Shown piece by piece: positions 47,561 through 60,633 of a stretch of DNA of 64,000 nt. The stretch is from the NCBI GenBank assembly GCA_047967505.1, contig CM106538.1. One strand, 5' to 3'. The DNA is from Dipteris shenzhenensis. Lineage: Eukaryota > Polypodiophyta > Polypodiopsida > Gleicheniales. The number at the start of each line of letters is the position of its first letter. The first letter of the stretch is position 1. The position numbers and the translations under genes are program-made. The notes beneath the pieces were generated by a model. The model did not search any database, had not been told where the DNA came from, and worked only from the letters and a program-made list of their open reading frames with translations.

Positions 47561-47945
47561 AGTAGGTTGGGAGGGGGGGTTTTTAATTAGGTTAATTTCT
47601 CTCCCCCCCCTAATGTGATGTGCGTGCAACATGAGGGAGGGGGGTTTAATTAGGTTAACCTCCCAACTTGCTGCACACGTAACAGGTTAGGAGGAAAGGG
47701 GGGTTTTTATTAGGTTAACCTCTCCCTCCCCCTCGACTTGCTACATGCACAGCACGTTGGGAGGGAGGGGTTTTTTAAATTACATTAACACCTTTCGCCC
47801 CTCCCAACCTGTTGCGCATGCAACAGGTTGGGAGGGGGGAGGGTTATTACGTTAAATCCTCCCCTCTCCCCCCAACCTGCTGCACGCGTAGCAGGTTGGG
47901 AGGGGTGGTTTTTAATTAAATTAACCTCCCCCCTCCCAAGCTGCT
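47561..47945. repeat. Satellite of about 70-bp self-complementary units
   Basis: About five and a half units, each with CAGGTTGGGAGGGG, T-rich TTTTTAATTAGGTTAA, then CCTCCCAACCTGCTGC. The G-rich and C-rich arms of each unit are complementary, and GTTGCGCATGCAAC-type palindromes join units. Landmarks fall at about 47561, 47627, 47681, 47751, 47821 and 47890. Confidence 0.85.
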
Positions 47946-48044
47946 ATTTGCCATCATATTCCACTCCTGCCTCCCCCTGCCACCCAAAATAATGGTTTTT
48001 TTTTTGGGAATTTAGGGGGCCCTACGTTAGTACAAATGAATCAC

Positions 48045-48260
48045 ACTTAATAAAAACTACTACATTTAGTCAAAAACTATTACAACATAGTTTCAAAACT
48101 TTTACATTTATTCAAGTGCTATTACAACACACTTCAAAAACTATATCATATTTTCAAAACATTACAACACACATAAAAAACTACTAATTTTATTAAGTAT
48201 ACTCTTTTTGCTAGTACAAATGACATCACACTTCAAAAACTATTACATTTATTCAATACC
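48045..48260. repeat. Degenerate minisatellite
   Basis: Irregular repeats of AAAAACTATTACA, ACACACTTCAAAAACTA and CATTTATTCAA motifs. Confidence 0.65.
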
Positions 48261-49159
48261 AGTATGAATGGACATTACAAGGAGGCTTCCATTTCTCAAG
48301 CATTGATGTTCCTTCGAGTCGCCTTCTCACTATCTTCCCTTTTAGTGTAAAGAAAAAATCACTATCATCAAAGGTGACAACGATACGTGCTTCAAGCTCC
48401 AACTACATGTGACCTCAAGATATTGGATATCCCCATTGGGCATACGTACCTCTACCTCTGTGGTGTCCCTACTACATCACAATCCATAGGTATCCATGTG
48501 CCATGATTATTTTTCCAACTTCTGTAAGCATATCTCATGTAGCAAATACTCCACCCTATTTGATATCTTATTACTAATTAGTAAGTATACATCAAAAATG
48601 GTCTCTCTTCTGCAAACCCTCTCTAACATCCCACATTGGGTATAGAAGATTATCAAGAAATTCATTTTCTAGGCCTTTGCATACCCATGTGGTCTTTGTC
48701 TTGTGAATGAAGACTGATTTGAAAAAATAAATAAATGTAATGGAGGGCATGAACCAACTAACACCCACAGATTTTGAACCGAAAGTAAACTTCATTGATG
48801 ATTGAATATCTGATTTCTAAATGCATCTATAGAGAATGGATCAGGAAGAGGCCATTCTGGAATATCAAAGTTAGGGAGAGGAATAGGACGTAGGCTTCCA
48901 TATGCACCTTCTCTTCAAGGAACTTGATAACATGAATTATAGAAAAAAATACTAGACTTTGTGAAGGAGGTAACACTTCGACCTGAGAACATTAATTCCC
49001 CAATATTTGAATGGAAAGCTTGAAATATTCTCGTGAGACTATCTAGAGGCTGGGTTTCAACTTTGGTAGAGGGAAAGATATCTACATAGAAAGCAAAGAA
49101 AGATGTTAATGGGCTAATCAATCTGTCTCTCTCACTCTCTACCTATCTTTGTCTCTCAC

Positions 49160-49160
<1 letters not shown>

Positions 49161-49210
<50 letters not shown>
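49161..49210. repeat. (CT)n microsatellite
   Basis: CT run of about 50 bp followed by C/T-rich sequence to 49300. Confidence 0.95.
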
Positions 49211-49213
<3 letters not shown>

Positions 49214-49729
49214 AATCTCTCCCCTCTACTATCTCCCCCTAGCCCCCCTCAACCCCCCCATCTCTCTCTCTCTCTCCCTCCCCCCCTCCCCCTCTACTAT
49301 CACCATGACACCCTCTCTCAAAACGCATGCTCACATACAATCATTAGAATACACAAGTGAATTGAAAATGAAAAAAAGTCAATGTAAAAGAGAAATACAA
49401 TTTGAAGGAAAGCAAGTTTGGCTGGCAGGATCCAAGTTCATGTCTCGAGCTATGTACACATGCTGAACCTTCATCTTAAGTCCTTTTTTTGTATTACAAA
49501 GCCCAACAATGCGACCCTTCCAATGCTTCTCTTTCTTTGGTCTATCCTTTCTAGAAACCTTCAATGGACCTATTGCAGATGGTTGCATTGTGACCCTTGA
49601 TATTAACCTAAACTCTTGAGGGATCCAAATATCACTGTTGTCCTTTAAAATGCAACCCACACAAGATTGAATTGATAGCTTTGGCCTAGGGGAAGGGGAG
49701 TCCTTCATGATTGTAGAAAGAATGGGAGC

Positions 49730-49910
49730 AAGCAAAGATAAAGAGGTTGGGAGGAGGAAGAGTTTGAGAGGAGGCTGAGAGGAGGTTGAGAGAAGGAAGA
49801 GGTTGGGAGGAGGCTGAGAGGAGGTTGAGAGGAGGAAGAGGTTGGGAGCAGGTTGAGAGAAGGTAGAGAGGAGGAAGAGGCTGAGAGAAAGGTGGGGGTC
49901 AATGGGGATA
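49730..49910. repeat. Purine-rich minisatellite
   Basis: Repeated GAGGTTGAGAGGAGGAAG-like units. The minus-strand frame at 49705-50013 therefore repeats LLPTSSSSQPPLSL; I do not take it as a gene. Confidence 0.8.
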
Positions 49911-50009
49911 GTTTGGGGAGACTCCTGGGAGGAGTTTGGGGTGCTAGGGACAATTTTGGAAATTTTTGCTTTTTTGGAGGGAAAAAAAAGTCACGGATTT
50001 GGGGGCCTA

Positions 50010-51338
50010 CCAAGAGAGCCTAGGAGGGTATGGGGACCATCCAAAAGTGAAAGGGGGGAGTAAATGCCTTAAGAGGTGGTGGGGGCAAGAGAGAGGCAAG
50101 TGGAAGCCTAGTGGGGACCAAGGAGTACTCTCCACCAATGAGAGGCCAATATGAAATCCTCCACTCTTTTAATGCCCAAGCCTTCCCATTGGCTGGTTTG
50201 CTAATCACAAATCTTAAGGGACTAATCCAAGAGGCCCTTTTTGAGTCCAAAATTCCCTCTAGCAATGTGTGTGTGTGTGTCTTATGGATATGCTACTCTG
50301 TGTAGGCATTAATGAGAGTAATATCCTTGTGCTTGCAAATTTTTATGTGGATAAAATATCATTTTCATGCTTAGGCATGCATATTTCCTCTATTCTTACT
50401 ATGCATTATGCAATAATTTCTCAACCACCGCACAAATTCTTGGAGCTAGTTTAGTTGCAAGCTAAGGAAAATGCAGGCATTGCAATTTAGTATAGTTTTC
50501 TTGCAACCACCGCACTGGTTATTGGAGTTATCATAGTTCTAAACCACCGTACTGGTTATTGGAGCCATTTTCACTACAGTAACAATAGTTTTTTCAAAAA
50601 TTGCTTGTGCAACGATCCCTATGGTTGCAGTAAAATATAAACGAGGGAAGAAATATGACATTTGTTCTTCTTTAGAGCCACTTTCACTACCGAAGTAATA
50701 GCAACAATAGTTTTGGCGATAATGGTATGGTGTGCCAACTCTCCCTCCACACAAATGTGTGGTTATGTGCTATAACTGAGTCAAATTTTGGAGTTTACTA
50801 CATCATTATTGAGTGTAGGTCACCACTGACAACATTGGTGGAATTTGAGTGGAATTTTAAGTTTATTAGGCATCGATATTCATGTGGAGGTTACCCATGT
50901 AGTGCTGCAAATGTACCCATGATGTCTAAGTGAGTGGAGGTCATCACTTTAAACTTCACTGAATTTTTGGCTTTGTTAGGCCATATTTGTGTGGACTTGA
51001 CCCATGTAATGCCCCAATTTTAAAGTTTACCAAGTGATATTGAGTGGAGGTGACCATTTCAAAAAAAATCCACACAAAGCAAGAAAGTCCAAATCAAAAT
51101 AGAAAGAAAAAAAAACAAGAACTACAATTGACCTTTAAGTAAAGGGTAGACTCCAAATCCATATATGCTATTCGAAGACCATAAGCTCTTCTCTCATAAT
51201 ACTTAAGATTGCTGAAAACATTCCCTTGAACATCTTGAAAGAATTTCAGAGCATTTTCATTGCCAAATTTGTCAAATAGAGCTTAGTTATGCATGGTGGA
51301 TGAGAAAGGGTAGAAACTTAGCTTTAAGAAGAAGGTTA
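50010..51338. other. Downstream flank of the subtilase gene
   Basis: A short repeat ACCACCG-ACTGGTTATTGGAG lies at 50505 and 50540. Part of the right end should be the subtilase 3' UTR; no other gene seen. Confidence 0.5.
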
Positions 51339-54300
51339 TTAGGAGACAGTACGGGGCAGGGGGGTGGGGCCAGGAAAGATAGCAAGGGGGATTTTAGCAG
51401 AGTGGCCTTGGTCTCCATGGAAGACAATCTCTCCAAAGCAATAATGATGGTGGCGAGGTTGGCGACCAAGTCCAGGTAGGGTTGCATTGGAACTATGGAT
51501 ATGTTGGTATTGTTGTGGTTGTTGCTGCTGTTGATGTTGCTGATGGTGATGATGAACAGAGATGGTGAGGGTGAGGTTGATTGAGGCTCCCGACGATAAT
51601 GTGAAGGAGGGCGGTGAGATAGTCACTACCAGCGGGGTTCGATTCTTGTAAAGACTAACTACCGTTGTATACTTCTCGGACATCGTAGCCACATTGGTGA
51701 TCGTCCGTCTTACTTGCAGTGGACTATGAGGCAGAGCTACCACCGTGATGGATGGTAGATTCAAGTCTGTTGGTTTACTAGTGCCCGACTGGGAGTACGT
51801 TAGCCTTTCGCAGCTAACTCCAGTGACATTATGCACCTCCTCCCCAGACCTTACTCCGCATGCAAAAGTTATGTAATCCATGAACCCTGCAGAATCCCAC
51901 TACTGTTAGAAAGATAACCCACTCCTTTCACCATTTTTTAAATTTTGATCAATCCTCCAAGTCACACACTTCCAACGTTTCCCCGAGTTTTCTGCATAGC
52001 TTGCAATGGTTAGATCCCCGTTAGATCTAGATCACGACTCTAACTTCTAGCGTGTCAATATGGTGGTTTGCATTCGTAGCTTTCCGTAGGTAACGAGGCT
52101 CCTAGAACTGAGTTTCACTGTACCTGCATCAAAGATCAGACCGGGATCCATGGCCTCCTTTGCATTCACGAATCCGGACCCGAAATCGAAGGGAGTTGCA
52201 CGTTTCAAGCTCTCGTCGTTACGGATCATCCATCCCCTATTGTCCTTTGTGGTTGCAGTAGTTGACAGTGCGGAGGCAATGGCTGCAGGGCTCCACGTTG
52301 GGTGCCTTTGCTTGATCAGTGCTGCTACTCCAGCTATGTGGGGTGCAGCCATACTCGTACCAGATAGAGAAGCGAATCTGGCACCTGTGTGCAATGTGCA
52401 TAATTCGTTACAATGCATAATCATCAGCAATTTATTCCATTATTAGTTACAATGCATAATCATTTGCCATGATCATATTGTTGTTGGCGACATGAATAGA
52501 AAGAGCGGTTGAATAATTTGTTGGAACGCTCGCTTTGCATTCAAGTCATGAGTTTACCGAAGAATTCGTCGTGGTATTCGTCCTGCATTTCTGCACCTAG
52601 GCTATACGCAGCCCAGACGGAGAGACCTGGAGCTAAGATATTGGGTTTCAGCAAATCGATCGGCTCCTCCGTTGAAATGTTGGCAAAGCTTGGACCTCTT
52701 GATGAAAAGCCTGTTACGAGGGGCGCCCTCGTTGCAAATTCGCCCTTTATGTTGCCTAAAATTCTCCCGATCGGATGTTTGACTGAGTTGTAGTACTCAG
52801 AAATGGCCTGCCAGAGATACATTTCAAGGCATTGATAAGTTATGTTGATGATTGAAATCGATTTGAATAGCATTCCTTAGATAGAATTCATGGATTTGAA
52901 TATGCAGCTTTTATTGACACAAATCCATGAATTCTCACCTGTGAATCATCGCTGTCATAAACAACAACGGCTGGCGTTTCTACGATGAAGGTAAGCATGT
53001 TGCCTCGACTTGAATTGCTGATATCTAGAACAAATCCCACTGCACCAAGGTTGTTCACAGTTTTCTCTACAGATAGTAGCAGCGACGTATTCATCTGGTC
53101 GACGGACTGAGGGAAGACGCACAGGAGGATGCTTCCTTGGGTCAACGTTTTGTCGTAAAACTCAGAATGCTGGCATGGGAAGCTTTGATTTGTGAAATTT
53201 GTTTTCAAAGCGTTCTTCGCTGCGATCAAAGGGTACATAATTCCTTCTGAAGTACCCGCTACACAAGGCATGGAAGACATGGGCTAGATGAGATGGAGAA
53301 TCGCAACGTTAGCAGTCTTAGAACCGAGGATCTCACAGAGATGAGGTAGGAAAGAAGATCCAGACTCCACAAGCCATGGATCAAATTGCAGTGTACAGAA
53401 GCTTAGCAATCCGGGAATCCTCGATGACGAAAGCACAATTAGTAATCAAAAGACCAGTAATTGATGGGTGAATGATAAGATCTTACATGATAAAGCTACT
53501 CCATTCACAGTCAGATTGTTCCCAAGCGCAATGCCCTTCGGATACGTCCTATCAGTAGAGCACGCAGCTACCGTCATTACCCAAGGGGAATTAGATTGCA
53601 TGCTACTCGGCCTAGAGCCACTATTGCCAGCTGAATTTGCTGTGAACACTCCGGCTTTGGAAGCAAAGAGCATAGCTATGTCAAACGCGCTCAGGAATGT
53701 TGCTATGTTTTCGTCATCCAAGTCGAAGTTCAATGAGATGCTCAAGATGTTCACTCCGTCTCGAACCGCCTGCATCGAGAAGCGACGATCCATGGAAAGT
53801 CTTTTTTCAGCTTTAAAAATTGTGCAAATGTTGAGAAACTACACCTGATCGATTGCTGCAACCACATCCGCTTCGTCTGCAACTGAATAAAGACATCGAT
53901 AAACCGCCAGTCTGGAAAAATGCACACATGCTTAGATATCATCACGCGCACAAGCTACAACAATGTGGATAACACCAGCATCGAATGTTGAGGTGTGCTG
54001 CTCTCGATAACTAGGGCGCCAAATTCTTACCGTGCTCTGGGAGCCATACCACTGGCATTACCAAAATTCACTCCATTGATAACAACTTGAATGCCTGAAT
54101 TTCCAGCAGCAGTGGAAGCTGTATGCCTATCAAACCAGCAACCTAAGTCAACGAGCTAGTTATGCCAACAGGAACTTCGAGAAGGACAAAGAGGTTGCAC
54201 AAAATAACAGGCATGCAAGAAACGTAATCGATCAACACTAGATCTATCCACAACAACCTTTTTTAGGTGAAGGGTTAGGATGATGTAGATGTATGTGATG

Positions 54301-55675
54301 GGATACAGAGAGGAGCATATTTACGTTCCGTGCCCGTCTTGATCGAAAGGCGATGCGTAATCAACAGAAGCGTTGAAATTTCCTGAAGCAATGACAGCTT
54401 TGTTGAAGAAGCGAGCTGCAACGAGCTTGCCATTGCAAGATCCGGAAGGGAACATGGGTCCAACGTCGCAACCGCCCTGGAAGTTTGGGAGGGTAAGATA
54501 AGGCTTGGATGGATCGTCCAGAAAGCTTGGATGGGTAGGGTCGATGCCTGTATCCACTAATCCGATCACCACTCCCTCTCCTGCATCTTTAATTCCTCCC
54601 ACATCACGCCACGCACCCCCAGGCAAGCCCAAGAACTCCGGAGTATGTGTAGTTTGACGCTTCGCCTGACGGCTACGTTGGATGTGCCTCACCCCCGTTG
54701 CTGATGTTAGTAATTCTATCTGCGGCATCACGACACAATAATTTCTTTCACAATCAATCAGATCATCGATTTGATTTAAAGTTATCAACTTCTTAACATA
54801 CGTTGATTATGTGTGATAAATAACACAACACTTTTTGCACGTGAATTCCGTCACCCTTGTTTAGTTTTCAAAATGAAGCTCATAACAAATTCCTGAGTAG
54901 AAATATGCTTATATTCATATGAACATGACTTCCTATGATTGCTACCACGCAATCCCTCGCATAATTTCAATTTTACCTACATGGAATCTCACAGCATTTG
55001 CATGTAGTTTAATTATCAGGACACTTCTTGTTGAGCTCAAAACATATCCTCGGTTCTGAGTCTCGAAGCATGATTATCGGGAACAAGGCTATCTGCCGAT
55101 TGATTCCTTATTTAATCTATCCGAACACAACTTGTTCCATCCAATACCAGCATTAGTTCCAAATATTAATTCTCACTTCATTCACGCTTTCGATGTAATA
55201 TAAGAAGGCCTATGTTATTGCGACTACCTTCTCATGGCTGAGCTGAACAGCAAATCCATTCAGAATATGGGTGTAGGAGTAGAGCTTTAGGTAGCCTCCC
55301 GGCTCCAAAGTCTGTTCCAGCAATGAATCGTGCATCTCTGTCAGGTAAGCCGTATACCGTTGAGCTTCTGGGCTGTAGAAACAATAAGCAACATCGGAAA
55401 CTGAGAGTTCAGCTGTTGACACCCTCCTGTTTATCGCAGAGATAAAGCATAACTTTGAAATTAGACACAGACCCTTGATATCAAGGAATAACGTGACTGG
55501 CTTACCTTAAGGCATGCACGTTGGTGCTCTCTGCAGCACCACTATATCCCAAGAATTTGGTCACGACGGGATCTTCTTCCATAAAAACGATGTAGATATC
55601 TGACCCAGATGCGGCGAGAGCCAGAAGCATCAGCTGCAAGAGTGTGAGCACAGCTGAGAGACGACCACGCATCAT
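51339..55675 (-). CDS. Subtilisin-like serine protease (S8A subtilase, SBT2-type), 10 exons
   Basis: Secreted plant subtilase. Exons 5' to 3': 55506-55675, 55228-55426, 54325-54719, 54031-54126, 53845-53911, 53487-53769, 52939-53258, 52558-52807, 52124-52384, 51339-51886. All GT-AG with matching phases; 2589 bp, 862 residues. A hydrophobic signal peptide spans about 5-24, the I9 prodomain about 26-130, and TTHTPEFLGLP precedes the catalytic domain. Catalytic residues are Asp179 (GLVDTGID), His253 (DGHGTHTAS), oxyanion Asn358 (SAGNSG) and Ser604 (GTSMAAPH). A PA-like insertion lies at about 405-510, and FSSRGP near 545. A C-terminal Fn3-like domain carries an unusual His/Gln run (HHHHQQHQQQQQPQQ). 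Length, many introns and HTPEFLGLP point to the SBT2 class rather than intron-poor SBT1. The start was chosen at the first of two adjacent ATGs. Confidence 0.93.
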
Positions 55676-57650
55676 GATGATTGGAAACCTGGTAGGATCT
55701 ATGAAATGGCTGCGTACTCTTTGGCTGAAATCAACTTATAGTGTTAATTCTGCGATATGAGCTTGAATCTTGTCGTGCGACACGCAATTGGAGGACCTGG
55801 GACTGGATTAGCAGCATGTTATGGCTTTGATCGGTGCATGATCTGCGCCTGCTATTAATGTTAGAATAAGTTTAGTGCAGAACTATACAATGCGACAGAA
55901 TGGGCGATAATCTAAAGACGCACAAGAGTCCAATAATTTTGGACAATCCGCTGGTAGATATGCTACAGGAGCTAAATTACATGCAATAGCATCTACTGAC
56001 ATGTAATTGCAGATGTATATGAGTTCTACATGGCACCTCGGGACTTACGGGCATGCCCAAGTTTGGTGCGCGGACAAAAATGCTCATGATGCAGATTCAT
56101 TCATTAACTGCGCGGTGGCCTGGGGATGCATAAAGTGCTTTATGTAACCGTCGTTGGCATGTCTCTCATTGGAGGATCTCTATTTTTGCCTAACCTAAAA
56201 GGCCCCAAAATGAGCTTCATCTTTTCCTAATGGGGACTAGGGTCGGCATAGGCCGGCCGAAAAAGCACACGGCCGTTAGCACAAGCGCATGTAACATCTT
56301 TTCCTTCTATGACATGTTGCTTTATGCACATGTGTAAACGAGATATTGCAACAACAATGGAGCTTATTTAGTTGTAAAGTCTTTCTCTATGGATACTGAG
56401 GTTTGAGGTTTAAATCCTAGCGAAAGTTTGTATCCATTGTGGATATTTTGGATAGGGACATTGCACTTTGAGGACATGTGCATTGTGGAAATTCTTTGTC
56501 CTTATTTTTTTCTTGAGGACTATTTTCGGTAGCTTGGGGAAAAACCTGGCATGATAGAGGGCCCCATATGTACTAAAGACAAACATAAGCTCACTAGATT
56601 TATCTTCATGTCCCACAGTGGCATGGTTCTTATACTTTCGAGGCAATGGAGAATTGAAGGTGATGCCATAATTATTAGACCATTATTATGACATGTGTTG
56701 GAAACATCTCCTTCCATTCTTTGGTGGCACCTTGTTGGTAGCTTGTAAGGTGCAACCAAGAGCATTGGTTATCAAATTTTAATTCGGCAAGACGAATAAG
56801 GTTAATTGGTCTCTTACGAAGCTTCTTTAGTAATGAACACTATTGAGGGGGTTGAGGGTAGTTCAATACATTGGGTCATTGTTTGCTTGGGTGTAGCTAT
56901 TTTTGGTGAAGTTTAGGGACTTTTCTGTATATAGGTATCTTGCATGATCCATAACTTATGCATTGCTCAACAAAATTTAGCAAACTTTGTCTTCAAGTTG
57001 TAGTACATATTCCAAACTTGAACATGAGAGCAAAAAATTATGGAATAAGGATTTGGAACGAGACATGTTTTTGAAGCATGCATCTTGAAGACTATAGGAT
57101 ATAGCAATTTATTCAAAAACATCAAAATTTTAGGGCACAAGAAACAGAAGAACCCTTGCAGAGCAGTAGCAGGAAGCAATTGTTGTAGATGTACGCATTT
57201 GATCATTGCTATCAGAGCGAAGAAAACAAGCTGTGATGTCACGATTGGTGGTAGCATTTTAGGAAGCAACATCCAACCATTCAGGTAATTACCATTTTTG
57301 AGTCTTCACAAGCTTTAGCCTGCACCCTAAAGTTCATAGAGTGACAACCCTACCAACACCTTGTATTTTCATGCCAAAATGTCACCACTATTGCAATCAA
57401 TGCTTCCACTCTTTGTGCATCTCTCGAGAGTTTCTCCAAATAACAAGGACATTTGTAGAAAGTAGGTGGGATGCAAGATGTTTGATGAGCACATCATACA
57501 CATGCTTGATACAATGCAGGTCAGAGGTTGCTTGCGATTGAGCTTTGGGATAGTTTACTTGTTTCATTTCTTGATACAATGTAGGTCAGTGGGGGTGGTT
57601 GCCTCAGGCTGGTGGTTGTTTGTGATTGAGCTTTGGGATAGTTTAGTAGG
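55676..57650. other. Upstream flank of the subtilase gene
   Basis: Should contain the subtilase promoter, but no TATA box or motif is convincing. Short minus-strand frames at 56410-56765 have no recognised domain. At 57500-57640 a stretch with GATACAATG-AGGTCAG and GATTGAGCTTTGGGATAGTTT is duplicated. Confidence 0.5.
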
Positions 57651-58010
57651 CTAGCCTGGACTTAATGTGATCGTCCTAAACTAGCCCAGCGGTTGGAATA
57701 TCATGCAACCGTGTGGCTAGTTCAGCTCAACACCAGAACCAGGCTAGCTTGGACTTAATGTGATTGTCCTAAACCAGCTCGGTGGTTGGAAAATCATGCA
57801 ATCGTGGTTGGGTTAGCTCAAACACCAATTATGTGATTGCCTAAACCAAACCGATGGTTGGAATATCATGCAACCGTCTGGCTAGTTTAGCTCAAATACC
57901 AAAACTTGGATGGCTTGGACTTAATGTGATTGTCCTAAACCAGCTCGGTGGTTGGAACATCATGCAATCGTGATTGGGTCAGCTCAAACACCAGTTAAGG
58001 CTAGAGGAGG
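57650..58010. repeat. Tandem repeats, about 90-bp units in a dimeric order
   Basis: Four units containing GGACTTAATGTGATTGTCCTAAACC and GGTTGGAATATCATGCAA (one truncated). Units 1 and 3 share AACCGT-TGGCTAGTT; units 2 and 4 share AATCGTG-TTGGGT-AGCTCAAACACC. This suggests a two-unit higher-order repeat. Confidence 0.85.
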
Positions 58011-58439
58011 TAGGCACTGGTCAGAGGAGGTATGCACTAGCAATGAAATGCATTTTTGTTAGTTTAGAATTACCTGCAATCCCCCCAAAATATAACTTTT
58101 AGTAAATCCTAAACAAGCACCGCAATTGTTTAAGTAAATCACAATCAATAAATCCCAAACAAGGAAAAATGTAAATCCCAAATAGTATCCTAATCCTAAA
58201 CAACCACCGAGTTTGTTTTAGTGACAAAGATTGTGCATGAGGGACCATCTAATTCACAGGCTTAGATTGGCATTGAGCTGAAATTAGACTGTAATACCAA
58301 TGACTTTGCATCTAGTTCACAAGCTTAGATTAGCATTCAATCATTTTATCAGGCTGTAATAGCAATAGTTTAGAATGAGAACTAGCATTAAGCTGAGATA
58401 GACTGTAAGAACATATCACACTGTTAGAATTACCATCTA

Positions 58440-58860
58440 ATTACACATCATGAGCAACCATCTAATCGCACGTCATGGCTAGACGATGATGTATATGACT
58501 GCCTATGCTAGACTGAGCTATCATCAAAGCTGGGTATATGTGCCACTGCTCGTCCCCCCTCATCCCATTGAATTATTATGATCTGGGCTCCGATGACCGA
58601 TAAATTCTCCCACGGCAACCATCTAATCACTTGTCATGGCTAGACGATGATGTAAATGACTGCCTAGGCTAGGCTAGGATACCAGTAAGTTGGGTGCATG
58701 TGCCACCACTCCCCCCCTCTTCCTATTGAATTATCATGATCTTGGCTCTGATGACGAATAAATTATAGCATGGCAACCATCTAATCGCACGTCATGGCCA
58801 GATGATGATGTAGATGATTGCCTACACTAAGCTGGGCTACCAAAAAAATCCAACGGGTGG
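58440..58860. repeat. Tandem repeats, about 160-bp units
   Basis: GCAACCATCTAATC is at 58453, 58615 and 58773 (spacing 162 and 158). Each copy is followed by GTCATGG-AGA-GATGATGTA and TGAATTAT-ATGATCT; the third copy is incomplete. Confidence 0.9.
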
Positions 58861-58869
58861 ATTGTGTGC

Positions 58870-60230
58870 TCTTAGCAATAGCGATAAGTGCCCAGAGTCA
58901 CATAATTGACACAAGAAACGAAGGGAAAAAGAGTGGGAGGGTGGCAAGTCTATAGCTATATAAAGGCCTTAAGAGCAAAGAAACAATTGATGCAACCCAA
59001 GAAAATTTCTCTCCTACCCCCTTCCATGCTCTCTCCAAGCCCCCTGCTACCCCTATGATGAATCTTCTGCTGCAATCTCGATGCCCCTTCATAATGCTGC
59101 CCAAGTCATGGGATCCATTGTTTACATTGGTTCTCCATCCTGTAACACTTTACCAGCCATAGCCATGACCAAGGGAGTTGCAGGATGGGGAGCCAAGGGA
59201 AACAGGTCATCGTTGTTCCATCAAGCACTGGCAGAGGACTCAACTTGGTGATGAGACTCTCATAATTGAGCACAACCTTCGATGCTAGGGAAGGAGAACT
59301 CAACCTGGTGATATGCTATAACACATTGAGAGCATGTGTTAGTGTGCTGGAGCTCACCACCAGATTGAGTTCCCTATCCAATATTGAATGTTGTGCTAGA
59401 TTGAGCTCACCGCCAAGTTGAGTTCCCTCTTGAGGGAAGTAGCAAGCTAAGGGTGTCCACTTTTTGTTCACTCCCCAATCCTTAGGAGGTGGAAAAACAA
59501 GCTTTTTAGAACACAAAAATGCAAATCTCACCTACTTCCCTATGGATCTAGTCTATGAAGTCTTCTGACACAACATCACACTTGCTATTATGCACACAAT
59601 CATATAGTCTGATCGAAAATTCGATGCACACACATAAAATTTCTTTGTGTCACACGGCATGGTTCCAGGGTGGTCACACGTTTGTCACGAACAGAGAGTG
59701 TCATATTAAATTCTAAATTTCTCACTCATTTTAGACGAAATGTTATTGAAACTTTGTAAGTGGTCTCTTTGCATTATGTAGAGCTTAACTTGATTTATTG
59801 GTAATCTTTTGAATTATTTATCTAATTATAAATAATTATTTATAATAAATAAAGACATAAAATACATGCATTTTAGTAGCACACCACATTTTTTTAGGTG
59901 TGTGGTTGAATCATCAAATCCCAAATCCAACAGTTAGATTTAGGAAGATTGAAGTTTAATTTTTACTTTTACTCCTCAGAGGATCAACAAAGAATATTAA
60001 AAATAAATCTAGTAATTCTCAAACATGACCAAACATTTCAAAAATGTCAATATTTTTAGTCCTCCTCATGATGAATAAGAGGAAAAAATTTTGGTTAAAT
60101 TTGAGTAAGGGAAACGTACGATATGGCCTCCAAGAGTGAAATCTCCCTTTTGTGGGGGAAAAAGGGCCACCCAAGCCTAATACCAAGACAAGGTAGGCTA
60201 GGAGCATCACCGACCCTAGTGGCAAGCCTT
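58870..60230. other. Intergenic DNA without recognised genes
   Basis: Short frames only; no domain or RNA gene seen. Confidence 0.5.
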
Positions 60231-60289
60231 TGGAGTGTGCATGCTACCCATGCGGAAGGCTGAGTCATCTATTTTTGCCTTGCAACCAT

Positions 60290-60600
60290 GCCACGTTGTT
60301 AGACCATGTGGTGCCATGTCATCAAGGAGATGTGACATCACTCCTTGCCATGTCACCTTACATTGCCACACGTGCTGCCACATGTGCCACCTCATCCTTC
60401 CACATCATGAGCCATGTCATCACACCTTGCCACCTTGGCATACCTCGTCAACCTTGCCACATCACCAATCCCTCCACCTCAATTTGCCATGTCAATCTAC
60501 CACCTCATGAATGCCAACTCATAATGCCACATCACCTTTCCACATCATGGAAGAGACTATCTCACCACATCATGACCATGCATGGTGCCACATCAGCCAC
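60290..60600. repeat. CCACATCA-type degenerate minisatellite
   Basis: Dense, irregular repetition of TGCCACAT, CCACCTCA, CATGTCATCA and CACATCATG motifs. The plus-strand frames across it consist of the repeated residues and are rejected as genes. Confidence 0.7.
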
Positions 60601-60633
60601 ATGTATACACATCACGATGTGCGAGGCATAGAA

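Noticed and set aside
49149-49466. 105-residue frame rich in Ser-Leu
   Set aside because: It is a translation of the (CT)n microsatellite and adjoining C/T-rich DNA.
60230-60631. 133-residue Cys/His-rich plus-strand frame
   Set aside because: The apparent Cys/His richness comes from the CCACATCA/CATGCCA minisatellite, not from a zinc-finger gene.
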